NCBI GenBank assembly: GCA_029257385.1
Contig: JARIBS010000024.1
Span: forward strand, 62,001 to 126,000
Direction: 5' to 3'
Origin: Thiorhodococcus sp.
GTDB lineage: Bacteria > Pseudomonadota > Gammaproteobacteria > Chromatiales > Chromatiaceae
DNA length: 64,000 nt
This document shows positions 26,635 through 35,959 of this stretch, piece after piece. The position numbers and the translations under genes are program-made. The notes under the pieces are model-generated. The model did no database searches. It was not told the DNA's origin and saw only the letters and a program-made list of their open reading frames with translations. Position 1 is the first letter of the stretch; each line of letters starts with the position of its first letter.

Positions 26635-27389
26635 GCGCTCGGACAGCGACTACGAGACACGATGGCGGAGAGTCGCTGTTCATCTCCGATCTGCACCTCG
26701 CCCCAGAGCGCCCGGCAACCATCGCGCTGTTGGTGCGCTTTCTTGCCGAGCGGGCGGTGCGCGCGCGGCGGCTCTATATCCTCGGCGACCTGTTCGAGAC
26801 CTGGATCGGCGACGACGACGACACGCCCGCCTATCTGGCCGTGCGCGAGGCACTGCGTGCGCTGAGCGCCTCCGGCACCGCATGCGCCCTGATGCGCGGC
26901 AACCGCGACTTTTTGCTCGGGCGGGCCTTCAGCCGCGACACCGGCTGCACGCTCCTACCCGATCCCATACTGATGCGCTTCGATGGCGAGCCAACCGTGC
27001 TGATGCACGGCGATCTGCTGTGCACCGACGACGTCGCCTACCAGAAATTCCGCCGACGCATCCGCAACCCGCTCGTCATCTGGCTGTTTCTGCGCAAATC
27101 GCTCGCCAGCCGCCGAAATATCGCCGCCGACTACCGCCGCAAGAGCGGCGCGGCCATGTCAGCCAAAACCGCGCGCATCATGGACGTCAACCCAGACAGC
27201 GTCCGTGCCCATCTGCGCCGCTTCGATGCCGTGCGGCTGATCCATGGCCACACGCACCGGCCCGCAGAGCACGAAATCGACATCGACGGCGGCGTCGCGC
27301 ACCGATCGGTGCTGGCCGATTGGCATGCAGATCGGGGTGAAGTGCTGGTCCACCGCGATGGGCAATGGCGACGCGAACCTGTCCACTGA
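26631..27389 (+). CDS. lpxH: UDP-2,3-diacylglucosamine diphosphatase
   Basis: This 252-residue metallophosphoesterase of lipid A synthesis hydrolyses UDP-2,3-diacylglucosamine to lipid X and UMP. Metal-binding motifs are in order: FISDLHL (DxH), YILGDLFETWIGDD (GD), MRGNRDF (GNxD), VLMHGDLLCTDD, and GHTHRP. The start is GTG, overlapping the stop of the preceding small gene. The C terminus is ordinary for the family, and the length is normal. Confidence 0.93.
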   Translation: MSARTATTRHDGGESLFISDLHLAPERPATIALLVRFLAERAVRARRLYILGDLFETWIGDDDDTPAYLAVREALRALSASGTACALMRGNRDFLLGRAFSRDTGCTLLPDPILMRFDGEPTVLMHGDLLCTDDVAYQKFRRRIRNPLVIWLFLRKSLASRRNIAADYRRKSGAAMSAKTARIMDVNPDSVRAHLRRFDAVRLIHGHTHRPAEHEIDIDGGVAHRSVLADWHADRGEVLVHRDGQWRREPVH

Positions 27390-27405
27390 GCGCCGTGTGG
27401 CGACC

Positions 27406-27876
27406 TCAGTGCGCTCTCGGGCGCATCTGCTCAGGTCGCAGACTGGGCGTGAAATAGAGATCGGCATCGTCGAGGTCGACCTGGTTGCCGCACTGATCGA
27501 CTAACGGCTGCTCATCGTCCTTCCAACCGCGCAAACCGCTCTTGAGCGACACGACATTCTCATAGCCCAGAACGATCATAGAATGAGCGGCCAGCACGCT
27601 GCGATGACCTGAGCGGCAGACGACGACCACTTCGCGATCACGCGCCTGGACCAGCTCGGGCACCGTCTCCTCGTAGTCCCACTCACAAGCGGACTCCAGA
27701 ATGCCCCGTGGAATGCTCAAAGAGCCGGAGATATGCATGGCCGCAAACTCCTCGGGTTCGCGCACGTCCACGAGCAGCAGTGCAGGGTTGCGCTGGAGGC
27801 GCTCCTCCAGATCCCACGGCATGATTTGGCGGATGTCGCCGAGACAATGCTTGATGAGTTCCAGGAAATTTTTCAC
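27406..27876 (-). CDS. Rhodanese-like sulfurtransferase
   Basis: This 156-residue single rhodanese domain has LLLVDVREPEEFAAMHISGSLSIPRG and the active-site loop CRSGHRS (Cys87). It would carry a persulfide sulfur on Cys87. A C-terminal tail of about 35 residues (VDQCGNQVDLDDADLYF) adds one more cysteine. It converges with lpxH, with only 16 bp between stops. The sulfur context matches the persulfide dioxygenase gene further along. Confidence 0.88.
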   Translation of the reverse strand: MKNFLELIKHCLGDIRQIMPWDLEERLQRNPALLLVDVREPEEFAAMHISGSLSIPRGILESACEWDYEETVPELVQARDREVVVVCRSGHRSVLAAHSMIVLGYENVVSLKSGLRGWKDDEQPLVDQCGNQVDLDDADLYFTPSLRPEQMRPRAH

Positions 27877-27886
27877 GGTTTAAAGC

Positions 27887-28213
27887 TTACACAAAATTCA
27901 TCTTGAGTGCCGGACGCTTGAGTTGCTGAATGAGGTAGTCGTCGAGCAATCCGTGTTTGAGTTGGTAGACGGTGCATCCAGTTTTGGCGGCTAGGCGTTT
28001 AAGGCATACCCTCACGAGGAAGGCGCAGCCGATGTGGTTGCGTTGGATACGGGCCTTACGGTACTGGCAGGACTCCAGCCCCAAGCAGGTCACCATCTTC
28101 CTGTGAGAGGAGCGCACCGCGTCGCGATACATTCCCTGCACCCAGGTCGGGCGGCTGAACAGGCAGGCAAAGGGTTTCAGAACAGATACAATCGAGGCTG
28201 GCAGGGGACTCAT
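27887..28213 (-). pseudogene. Transposase remnant, C-terminal fragment
   Basis: About 100 residues resemble the C-terminal end of a DDE transposase: KARIQRNHIGCAFLVRVCLKRLAAKTG and LKHGLLDDYLIQQLKRPALKM match the end of insertion-sequence transposases that I recall but cannot assign to a family. There is no catalytic DDE region, so this is a decayed fragment. It lies between the rhodanese gene and the foreign-looking helicase gene, marking an insertion hot spot. Confidence 0.6.
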
Positions 28214-28387
28214 CGGCGCACATCGCTAGGGTTTTGGTCAACATCAGACGATACCGCCTGCAGCCCTCTGCCGCCAAATTCAGGAAGCCCGTGACCATCG
28301 ATCGGGGTCGCGCGCCACTCTTCCGCTAAGGCTCAAAATGGCCAAAGTCGAGTTAAAGGTGTCAGAGCAAATAATGTCGAGAGGACC

Positions 28388-31126
28388 ATGGCCACCATCT
28401 ATGTAAACGGCGAGGACAAGACCGGGCAGATCAGCGGTTGGAGAATACGGAATTCTCGCCAAGGCCTGGAGCGCCTGGAGCTGACCTGCTTTTTCCCCTC
28501 AGGAAAATCCTTCACTCGTCCGCTCGATGAATGCGAGATCACGCCCACCGAGGTGGTGGAAGACGCGCTCCTTGTGAAGAAAAGCGGCAGCGTATTCTCC
28601 CATGTGTACAAAGTGGTGGTTTATGATAACAAGCAAGCGGTCGTCCAGTATTCAGCGAATGCTAAATCCTACGTTATGAATATGGACAATATCCGGCTTG
28701 TTAAGAAAACAGAGTTCAAGGATGGCAAAATCTTTCGTTACTTCGTTTCTGTGGCCGAGACCAGGCTGGAAAGGGCGAAGGCAGACCCTAAGGAAAATGC
28801 AGCCATTGCTGACAATGTGCTGCGTCAACTGAACGCCCTGCCTTCAAATCCAGAGGTGGTATTGAATGCATACTGCACAGGATATAGTCGGCCAAGAGAA
28901 ACTGCAGAAAGCCTTATTTTCCCTTTCGGCATCAATAAAAGCCAACTAGAAGCAGTAGCGAGAGTTTTCTCCTCACAGGTCAGTGTTATTGAGGGCCCTC
29001 CCGGCACAGGAAAGACCCAGACGATACTCAATATCATTGCCAACATTCTTCTGCGGAACGAAACCGTTGCCATTCTTTCCAATAACAATACCGCCGTTGA
29101 AAATGTGTATGAAAAACTGGGTAAAGAAGGACTGGGTTTTCTTGTCGCCAAACTCGGCAACAGTGAGAATCGTAAGGATTTTTTTTCCAATACATCCACA
29201 GTTCCAACAGACGGGTCTCCGCCTGCGCCGTTATTACAGGAAATCGAGAATCAGATAGAGCGATTGAAGCAGTTTCTGCATGCCCGGAACGACGTGGCGA
29301 AACTGCAAGCTGAAATCGATGAACTGAACATAGAGCGGAAAAATCTACTTCAACGACAGCAGGAGAATCTGGAAACCCACCCGCGCTCGCCCAAAATCGA
29401 TCCACTGGAAAAATACCAGTTATACAAGCAAAAGATCACGGACTTGATGGCGTATCTAACCATGCTTGATGACAAGCCTATCAGCCTGAGGAACAGAATA
29501 GAGTTGTGGCTAAATTTCCGGATTTTGCGCACCAAATCTTTTAGCACTTTGGACAAACGCAACGCTACGATCCATGCTTTGCAACTGGGCTACTACGATA
29601 AGGCATTGCAGGAAAAGGAAACCGCCCTGGCTTCCTGTCAGGAGACTTTGAAGAATGGTGATTTCGACGCACTATTGGCAGGCACAACCACATCATCGAT
29701 GATCTACCTAAAAGATCAGCTCCAACAACGAAAATGGCCTGAAGAAGCCTTTAATTCGGAAGTTTACCGCGACCGGATCGATGCGTTTTTGATGCGCTAT
29801 CCGATCATTGGCAGCAGTACGCATTCCATCATCAACTCACTTAAGTCAGGGACGGTTCTCGACTACGCCATCATTGATGAAGCGTCTCAGCAGGATATTA
29901 TTCCGGGAATACTGGCGCTGGGCTGCGCCCGAAACCTCGTTATAGTTGGCGACAGAAAACAGTTGCCCCCAATTTTCGCGAAGATCGGCAGCACAGCGCC
30001 TGATGAAAGGTATGACTGTGAAAAATATAGCCTGCTGGATTCTTGCCTTCATGTTTTTGGCGACACCATTCCGGTGACCCTGCTGAAGGAGCACTATCGG
30101 TGCCACCCCAGAATAATCCAGTTCTGCAATCAACAGTTCTATGACAACCAGCTTATTCCGATGACCCAGGATGCGGGCGAAGATGCCCTGCAACTGATTG
30201 TAACCGCCAAAGGGAATCACGCCCGAAGTTACACAAACCAGCGAGAGCTGGATTCGTTGCTCCACATCCTGGAACGGGGCGAAAGCAGCCAGTGGGATGA
30301 GGCATCCAAGCGAGGATTTATTGCACCATACAATGCACAGGTCACACTGTCGCACTCGTATCTGCCCGCCAGTTTTGTCAAGGATACTACCCACAAGTTC
30401 CAGGGCAGAGAATGTGATGAAATTGTCTTCTCAACGGTATTGGATAAGAAAGCCAGTAACCAGAAAAAGCTGACGTTTGTGGACGACCCCCATTTGATTA
30501 ATGTGGCGGTGTCCCGGGCAAAAAATAAGTTTACTCTCGTAACCGGTGATGGTGTGTTCAGCGCGGCAAACGGGCCTGTTGCAGCGTTGATTCGCTATAT
30601 TGAGTATTATGCGAATGAAAAGGTACAGGCCCACAGTTCACCCGTTGTGTCGGCTTTCGATTTGCTGTATGCCGAGTATGACCAATCTCTGGAAAAACTA
30701 AGGTCTTCTTTAAGGGCGAGCGATTCACAATTTAAGTCAGAACAGATCATGGCCCAGATACTGCGCGAACGCCTTTCTCTGTCTTCGAATCAGGCGGTAA
30801 CCTTCCATACACAGATAGCCCTGAATGAGTTGGTGTCACTTGGCAATGAAACGCTGACGGCAAAAGAGCGCGGCTTTATGAAAGGCCGAAGCCGCTGTGA
30901 TTTTGTACTCTACTTCAAGGTGGGTAAAAAACCGCTGGCGGTCATTGAGGTAGACGGGGGTGAACACGACAAGCCCCAACAGAAGGAATGGGATGCCCTG
31001 AAAAATAGCATCCTCCAAAAAGGGGGCTTGCCTTTGCTTCGCCTGAAAACGGTCGAAAGCCATATTGAAGAAAAGGTCGAAAATTTTTTGGTTACAGTGA
31101 CCGGAGAGACTCAGTCCGCAGGCTAA
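28388..31126 (+). CDS. UPF1-like superfamily 1 helicase fused to DUF2726 nuclease-like domain
   Basis: This 912-residue protein has an N-terminal domain of about 170 residues, then an SF1 helicase core: Walker A GPPGTGKT (203-210), a coiled-coil insert (about 290-345), motif II region YAIIDEASQQD, VVGDRKQLPPIF, LLKEHYRCHPRI, THKFQGRECDEIVFS (near 667) and NVAVSRAKNKFTLVTG (near 704). The C-terminal domain has SRCDFVLYFKVGKKPLAVIEVDGGEHD and LPLLRLKT (about 834-880), a DUF2726 or PD-(D/E)XK-like nuclease fold. A GAGAGGA site precedes the ATG. Base composition is well below that of the neighbours, and a transposase fragment flanks it. COG1112 helicases with nuclease domains are frequent in phage defence; the defence role here is inference. 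Confidence 0.88.
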   Translation: MATIYVNGEDKTGQISGWRIRNSRQGLERLELTCFFPSGKSFTRPLDECEITPTEVVEDALLVKKSGSVFSHVYKVVVYDNKQAVVQYSANAKSYVMNMDNIRLVKKTEFKDGKIFRYFVSVAETRLERAKADPKENAAIADNVLRQLNALPSNPEVVLNAYCTGYSRPRETAESLIFPFGINKSQLEAVARVFSSQVSVIEGPPGTGKTQTILNIIANILLRNETVAILSNNNTAVENVYEKLGKEGLGFLVAKLGNSENRKDFFSNTSTVPTDGSPPAPLLQEIENQIERLKQFLHARNDVAKLQAEIDELNIERKNLLQRQQENLETHPRSPKIDPLEKYQLYKQKITDLMAYLTMLDDKPISLRNRIELWLNFRILRTKSFSTLDKRNATIHALQLGYYDKALQEKETALASCQETLKNGDFDALLAGTTTSSMIYLKDQLQQRKWPEEAFNSEVYRDRIDAFLMRYPIIGSSTHSIINSLKSGTVLDYAIIDEASQQDIIPGILALGCARNLVIVGDRKQLPPIFAKIGSTAPDERYDCEKYSLLDSCLHVFGDTIPVTLLKEHYRCHPRIIQFCNQQFYDNQLIPMTQDAGEDALQLIVTAKGNHARSYTNQRELDSLLHILERGESSQWDEASKRGFIAPYNAQVTLSHSYLPASFVKDTTHKFQGRECDEIVFSTVLDKKASNQKKLTFVDDPHLINVAVSRAKNKFTLVTGDGVFSAANGPVAALIRYIEYYANEKVQAHSSPVVSAFDLLYAEYDQSLEKLRSSLRASDSQFKSEQIMAQILRERLSLSSNQAVTFHTQIALNELVSLGNETLTAKERGFMKGRSRCDFVLYFKVGKKPLAVIEVDGGEHDKPQQKEWDALKNSILQKGGLPLLRLKTVESHIEEKVENFLVTVTGETQSAG

Positions 31127-31266
31127 TGTCACTTTGGGAAATTCCGAAAATTGGAGTCTGACAATCATCGGAACGAAAACTTACGCTAAGGAGGTTTCAG
31201 CGCGGTTCGTTCGGAGCCTCGAGTCTTGGTGTAACGGGAGACGGTTTGAAGCGCTTCTCTATTGAC

Positions 31267-31938
31267 TCAACCCGTCGGGCCGACCTCGCGTATCGCGGCA
31301 CGCCCGCACAGATTGCGCTCTACCGCGATCACCGCCGCCTCGACCCGCGAGTGCACGTCGAGCTTGCGCAGAATCGCCTTGACATGGAGCTTGACCGTCC
31401 CGTCTGAAATCCCGAGCTGACGCGCGATGGCTTTATTACTCTGACCCTCAGCGAGATGGCAGAGAATCTCCTGCTCGCGTGGTGTCAGGTCGGCGAGCCC
31501 GCTCTCGACCCGCGCAATTTTGGCCTCGCCTTGCACGGCCTTGGCCAGCACGATGGCCAGCTCCGGCGCTATGACTGTGCGGCCTTGGACGATCTCGTCG
31601 AGCGCGCCGATCAGTGCATCGGGTTCCATGTCTTTGAGCAGATAGCCCTGCGCCCCGCTCTGGAGTGAGTCAATAACATCGCGCTCCTCGGCGCTCGTGG
31701 TGAGCATGGCGATGGGCATGGTCTGGTTTGCGCTGCGCAGCGCGCGCAGCAACTCCAGACCCGAGAGCTGGGGCATACGCATATCCAGCAAGACCACGTC
31801 CGGGCGCGTTTCGGCGACCTTGCGCAACCCGGCGGTGGCATCGCCGACTGCGGCAACCACTTCGATTCCGCGCCGCTCCAGCAGCTCCTGAAGACCGAAG
31901 CGAAACAGTGCATGATCGTCGATCAAGAGCACACGCAT
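31267..31938 (-). CDS. NarL/FixJ-family response regulator
   Basis: This 223-residue regulator has a receiver at 1-120 (IDDHALFRFGLQ, phospho-acceptor Asp52 in LLDMRMPQLSG, LLTTSAE, YLLKD) and a LuxR-type helix-turn-helix at about 150-212 (LTPREQEILCHLAEGQSNKAIARQLGISDGTVKLHVKAILRKL). It is the partner of the histidine kinase encoded just upstream, whose stop overlaps its start. It probably controls respiration or redox genes as NarL does; targets are not visible. Confidence 0.9.
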   Translation of the reverse strand: MRVLLIDDHALFRFGLQELLERRGIEVVAAVGDATAGLRKVAETRPDVVLLDMRMPQLSGLELLRALRSANQTMPIAMLTTSAEERDVIDSLQSGAQGYLLKDMEPDALIGALDEIVQGRTVIAPELAIVLAKAVQGEAKIARVESGLADLTPREQEILCHLAEGQSNKAIARQLGISDGTVKLHVKAILRKLDVHSRVEAAVIAVERNLCGRAAIREVGPTG

Positions 31939-33554
31939 TAGAGCGCCTCCAGTGATGGACGCGCTGCGCGCCGGTTGGGCTCGAAAAGAATCTCCACTCG
32001 CGTACCTTCGCCAGGCTCGCTCTCGATGCGCAGCTCCGCACCGATGCGCCGCGCGCGCTCTTCCATGATCGACAGCCCGATGCGCTCACCCGGCTGTGAG
32101 TCGTGCGCCATCGCACTGAAGCCGCAGCCATCGTCCTCGATCAGCAGCACATGCTGAGCGCCGCTCTCACGCTTGAGCAGCACGCGCACGGTCTGGGCCT
32201 GGGCATGTTTGCGGACGTTGGCGAGCGACTCCTGCACGATGCGCAGCAATTGCAGCTCCTCGCTCGCTGAAAGCTCGAACGGACGGCAGTTATTCTGAAA
32301 CAAGACATGCGCGCCAGTCTCTTGGCCGAAACGCTGGGCCAGCTTCTCCAGTGCGGGCACCAGACCGCGCCGGTCGAGCGGTGCACGAAAGCTCGCGAGC
32401 AACTCACGCAGCTCGGTGTGGGCCTCGTCGAGTCCATTGCGGATACGGCTCAGATCGTTACGCGCCGCGTCCGAAATCGCACGCTCGGCCAGTGAGTCGG
32501 CCAGCATGCGGCACTGAAAACGCAAGCTCGCCAGAGTCTGCGCCAATGAATCGTGCAGCTCGTGGGCGAGTGCGTTGCGCTCTTCAAGGATCGATGCCCG
32601 GTGAGCCTCAGCGTCCGAGCGCTGCTTGGCGATAGCCACGCCCAGATGATGTCCGACCGTACAGAGCAGATGCATAATGTCCTCGCGGGCCTTCACGCCA
32701 GGCTGATCGACGAAGATGTTATAGACCCCAAGCAGCTCGTCGCGATGCTCCAGGGGCACCGTCACCACCTCCATCTCAGAGCTTGCGAACATGCGCCGAC
32801 CATAGATGCGCGAACAATAGCGAGCGTCGTTGTCGCACAGGATGTCGCCCGGCGCGAGCGTGCTCCCGCATAGACACAGATCCACCGGGGCCATGTCCTG
32901 CTCGCGCACCAGACCGTCATCGAGACCGATGGAGCCGACCAGACGCCGGGTGCCGTCGGGCATCACCAGGCGCACGGTCGCCGCACGGGCGTTGATCATC
33001 TCCTTGAGCACGCGCAGGAAGCGCAGCAGCAGCTCCTCGACACTTTCGGTCTGATGAATCCCGGCTGCTACATCGTAGAGAATATTCAGCGACGCGGTCT
33101 TCTGGGCCAGACGCATGGTCTGGCGCGCTACGCGATTGTCCATATCTTCGTAGAGATCGGTCAGCTCCTCGTTGAGACTGTAGATATCCTCGGCAATGTC
33201 GTTGAGCACCCCCGGCTCGCGCAAGGCATCGCTGGCGTTCGGCTCGCCCTGACAGACCCGGCTCAGCGCATGTTCGAGCCGCACCAGCGGCAGCAGCAAC
33301 TGGTTGCGCAACCGCAGCCAAAGGCGTGCGAAGGCGGCTGCGCCGATCAGGATCAAGCCGGAAACAAGCCAATGCGACCAGGTCCAACCAGGCCCGACCC
33401 ACTGTAGCGCAAGCAGCGCCAGCGCAGCGACCAGGACGAGCGCAAGCGCCAGCATGGGAACCAGCAAACGCGCCTCGCGCAAAATGGCGTAGACACGCCC
33501 GCGATCATAGGGCCGATGCGCAGGCGGTCGAGATCGGTTGAGCGTCGGGGTCAT
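31938..33554 (-). CDS. NarX-like sensor histidine kinase with cysteine-rich GAF module
   Basis: From the ATG at 33554, which overlaps the ABC gene stop as ATGA, the protein has 538 residues. It has two membrane helices (about 33-52 and 62-80) joined by a very short loop, so the periplasmic nitrate-binding domain of NarX is missing. A HAMP-like segment and coiled coil are followed by a GAF-like module with four cysteines (C227, C229, C240, C247 in LCLCGS and LCDNDARYC). This is comparable to the central cysteine cluster of NarX. The HisKA_3 domain has HELHDSLAQTLASLRF, and the H-ATPase ends the chain (ESLANVRKHAQA, DDGCGF, GIGAEL-like boxes). It likely senses cytoplasmic redox or iron-sulfur state. 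Confidence 0.88.
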   Translation of the reverse strand: MTPTLNRSRPPAHRPYDRGRVYAILREARLLVPMLALALVLVAALALLALQWVGPGWTWSHWLVSGLILIGAAAFARLWLRLRNQLLLPLVRLEHALSRVCQGEPNASDALREPGVLNDIAEDIYSLNEELTDLYEDMDNRVARQTMRLAQKTASLNILYDVAAGIHQTESVEELLLRFLRVLKEMINARAATVRLVMPDGTRRLVGSIGLDDGLVREQDMAPVDLCLCGSTLAPGDILCDNDARYCSRIYGRRMFASSEMEVVTVPLEHRDELLGVYNIFVDQPGVKAREDIMHLLCTVGHHLGVAIAKQRSDAEAHRASILEERNALAHELHDSLAQTLASLRFQCRMLADSLAERAISDAARNDLSRIRNGLDEAHTELRELLASFRAPLDRRGLVPALEKLAQRFGQETGAHVLFQNNCRPFELSASEELQLLRIVQESLANVRKHAQAQTVRVLLKRESGAQHVLLIEDDGCGFSAMAHDSQPGERIGLSIMEERARRIGAELRIESEPGEGTRVEILFEPNRRAARPSLEAL

Positions 33555-35383
33555 TCGGTTGGCCCGCTGGCGAGGAGGCTGTCCACGCCTTCGTGCTGCT
33601 GAAGCTCCCACATCGCCGCGTAGTGTCCGCCGCGATCCAGCAGCTCGCGATGGCTGCCGTGCTCGCGGATGCGCCCCTGCTCCATCACCAGGATGCGATC
33701 GGCATCCACCACGGTCGAGAGCCGGTGCGCGATGACCAAGGTGGTATGGTTCTCGGCCACCTCGGCGAGTGTCTGCTGGATCGCCTGCTCGGTATGACTG
33801 TCGAGCGATGAGGTCGCCTCGTCGAAGATCAGAATGCGCGGGCGCTTGAGGATGGCGCGCGCGATAGCCACGCGCTGCTTTTCGCCACCGGAGAGCTTGA
33901 GGCCGCGCTCACCGACGACCGTCTCCCAGCCGTCGGGTAGACGCTCGACAAAGCTGCGGATATGCGCCATCTCGGCGGCGCGCACGACCTCCTCTCGGGT
34001 CGCATCCGGGCGCCCATAGGCGAGATTGAAATAGATGCTGTCGTTAAAGAGCACCGTATCCTGAGGCACGATGCCAATGGCCGCGCGCAGACTCTCCTGT
34101 GTCAGATCGCGCACATCCTGACCATCGATCAAGATGCGCCCGCTGGTGACGTCGTAGAATCGAAACAGCAGCCGCGCCAGGGTCGATTTTCCGGCCCCAC
34201 TGTGCCCGACCACGGCGAGCTTCTGACCCGGATCGAGTGAGAAATCCACATCCGCGATGATGCGCCGCTCGGGCTGATAGTGAAAGTCGACATGCTCGAA
34301 GCGGATGGCGCCATCGCGCAATTGAAGGGGTTTTGCCCCCGAAAGATCGACGACCTCAGGCTCGCGCTCGAGCAGTTTGAACACCAGATCCATGTCGGCC
34401 AGCGCATATTTAATCTGGCGATAGACGACGCCGAGCAGACCGAGCGGGATAAAGAGCTGGAGCATCAGCGCATTGACCAGCACCAGATCGCCGATGCTCA
34501 TCTCGCCCGTGGCTACTCCCTGAGAGGCCAGCGCCATGATGGCAGTGACGCCAAGTGCGATGATGACGCCTTGACCGAAGTTCAGCAGCGACATTGAGGT
34601 TTGGCTGGCGATCGCCATCTCCTCCCACTGCGAGAGCGTCGCATCGTAGCGATTGAGTTCCAGGCGCTCGCTGCCGAAATACTTCACCGTCTCGTAGTTG
34701 ATCAGACTGTCGAACGCCTGGTTATTGGCTTGAGAATCGAGCCGGTTCATGCGATGACGATAGTCCATGCGCCATTCGGTGATGGCAAAGGTGAAGACGA
34801 AATAGATACCGACCGTGCCAAAGGTCACTAGAGTAAACGAAGGCGCATAGTTTCCGAGCAGAATGATAGCCACCAGCGTGAACTCCACCAGCACCGGCAT
34901 GACGCTGAACACCAGGTAGTTCATGATGGTCGAGACCGAGCGCGTGCCACGCTCCAGATCCCGGCTGATGGCCCCGCTCTGGCGCCCCAGATGGTAGCGC
35001 AGCGAGAGCCTGTGCAGATGCTCCAGCACCCGCGTGGACAGTCGGCGCATCGCCCGATAGCGCACTCGCGCAAAGACCACGTCGCGCAGCTCGTTAAAGA
35101 GCGAGGCGCTGAGTTTCAGCGCCCCGTAGGCGAGCAGCAGACTGACAGGCAGCACCAGGGTGCGCGTCTCGGGACTCTGAAAGGAATCGACGATATCCTT
35201 CAGAATTAAGGGAATGCCGACATTCGCGACCTTGGCCAGGATCAGGCAGCCAAGCGCAAGCGCCGCCCGGCCCCGAAACTCCCACAAAAACGGCAGCATG
35301 CCGCGTAAATTGTGCCAATCGCGACGGTCTGCGTGGACCCGTTCGGTGGCGAATAGGCGATTGATCTTACGGTTCTTTTTCAT
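33551..35383 (-). CDS. ATM1/HMT1-type ABC exporter (fused permease and ATPase)
   Basis: This 610-residue half-transporter has six transmembrane helices in about 40-325, with the ATM1-type NYETVKYFGSERLE after helix 4. The nucleotide-binding domain has Walker A GHSGAGKST, Q-loop PQDTVLFNDSIYFNLAYG, signature LSGGEKQR, Walker B ILIFDEATSSLD and IAHRLSTV. The ATM1/HMT1 group exports glutathione-linked sulfur or metal complexes from the cytoplasm. Its stop overlaps the sensor kinase start, making a three-gene operon with the NarXL-like pair. Confidence 0.92.
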   Translation of the reverse strand: MKKNRKINRLFATERVHADRRDWHNLRGMLPFLWEFRGRAALALGCLILAKVANVGIPLILKDIVDSFQSPETRTLVLPVSLLLAYGALKLSASLFNELRDVVFARVRYRAMRRLSTRVLEHLHRLSLRYHLGRQSGAISRDLERGTRSVSTIMNYLVFSVMPVLVEFTLVAIILLGNYAPSFTLVTFGTVGIYFVFTFAITEWRMDYRHRMNRLDSQANNQAFDSLINYETVKYFGSERLELNRYDATLSQWEEMAIASQTSMSLLNFGQGVIIALGVTAIMALASQGVATGEMSIGDLVLVNALMLQLFIPLGLLGVVYRQIKYALADMDLVFKLLEREPEVVDLSGAKPLQLRDGAIRFEHVDFHYQPERRIIADVDFSLDPGQKLAVVGHSGAGKSTLARLLFRFYDVTSGRILIDGQDVRDLTQESLRAAIGIVPQDTVLFNDSIYFNLAYGRPDATREEVVRAAEMAHIRSFVERLPDGWETVVGERGLKLSGGEKQRVAIARAILKRPRILIFDEATSSLDSHTEQAIQQTLAEVAENHTTLVIAHRLSTVVDADRILVMEQGRIREHGSHRELLDRGGHYAAMWELQQHEGVDSLLASGPTE

Positions 35384-35587
35384 GCACTCTCTTGACTTAA
35401 CATCCGTTACAGCATTGCTCAGACCACGCTAACGATTGGCCAGCGCCCGCCAAGTGGCTACGCCGTGCGCGCCACTGCAGAGGCGCTCGCGCTTGGATCG
35501 AGTCTGTCAGGGTGGGATGATTGGCGGATCAGGCTCGCCGAACAGCTCCATAGTGATCGATGACACGCGACAACCGAGGACACAATC

Positions 35588-35959
35588 ATGGCCGAATCCC
35601 ATCTGGGCAGCTCGGGCTGTAGTCTGCACGAACCCTATGCCCTACAAGTGCTGGGAGACGAAATGGCGCCGGAATTCCCGGACCGCTGCATCATTATCGT
35701 CGAACCCAGCGAACAGTGCGGCAACGAGAGCTACGTCTTCGCCGAGGTCGAGGGGGTGCGCTGGTTTCGCCAGTACGTCCGCGATGGCTCCGGCGCGCAA
35801 CGTCTGGTCGCGCTCAATGCGCTCTATCCTGATATCGCGCTCGATGGGCTTGAATGGTCGATTCTCGGCGTCATCATTCAGCGCAACATTCGACGCCAGA
35901 TCAAACATTACGATCAGCCGCACGCTGCGGTCAGCCCCGCGATCACCGAACTCACATGA
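35588..35959 (+). CDS. S24/LexA-like protein lacking catalytic residues
   Basis: This 123-residue protein follows the C-terminal domain of LexA-type repressors: ALQVLGDEMAPEFPDRCIIIV aligns with the LexA segment around its Ser119, and EGVRWFRQY aligns around Lys156. The catalytic Ser is Glu25 and the Lys is Arg58, so self-cleavage is not expected. There is no DNA-binding N-terminal domain. The stop overlaps the ATG of the next gene as ATGA, so the two are coupled. It could be a scaffold or sensor domain that kept the fold but lost the peptidase. Confidence 0.7.
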   Translation: MAESHLGSSGCSLHEPYALQVLGDEMAPEFPDRCIIIVEPSEQCGNESYVFAEVEGVRWFRQYVRDGSGAQRLVALNALYPDIALDGLEWSILGVIIQRNIRRQIKHYDQPHAAVSPAITELT

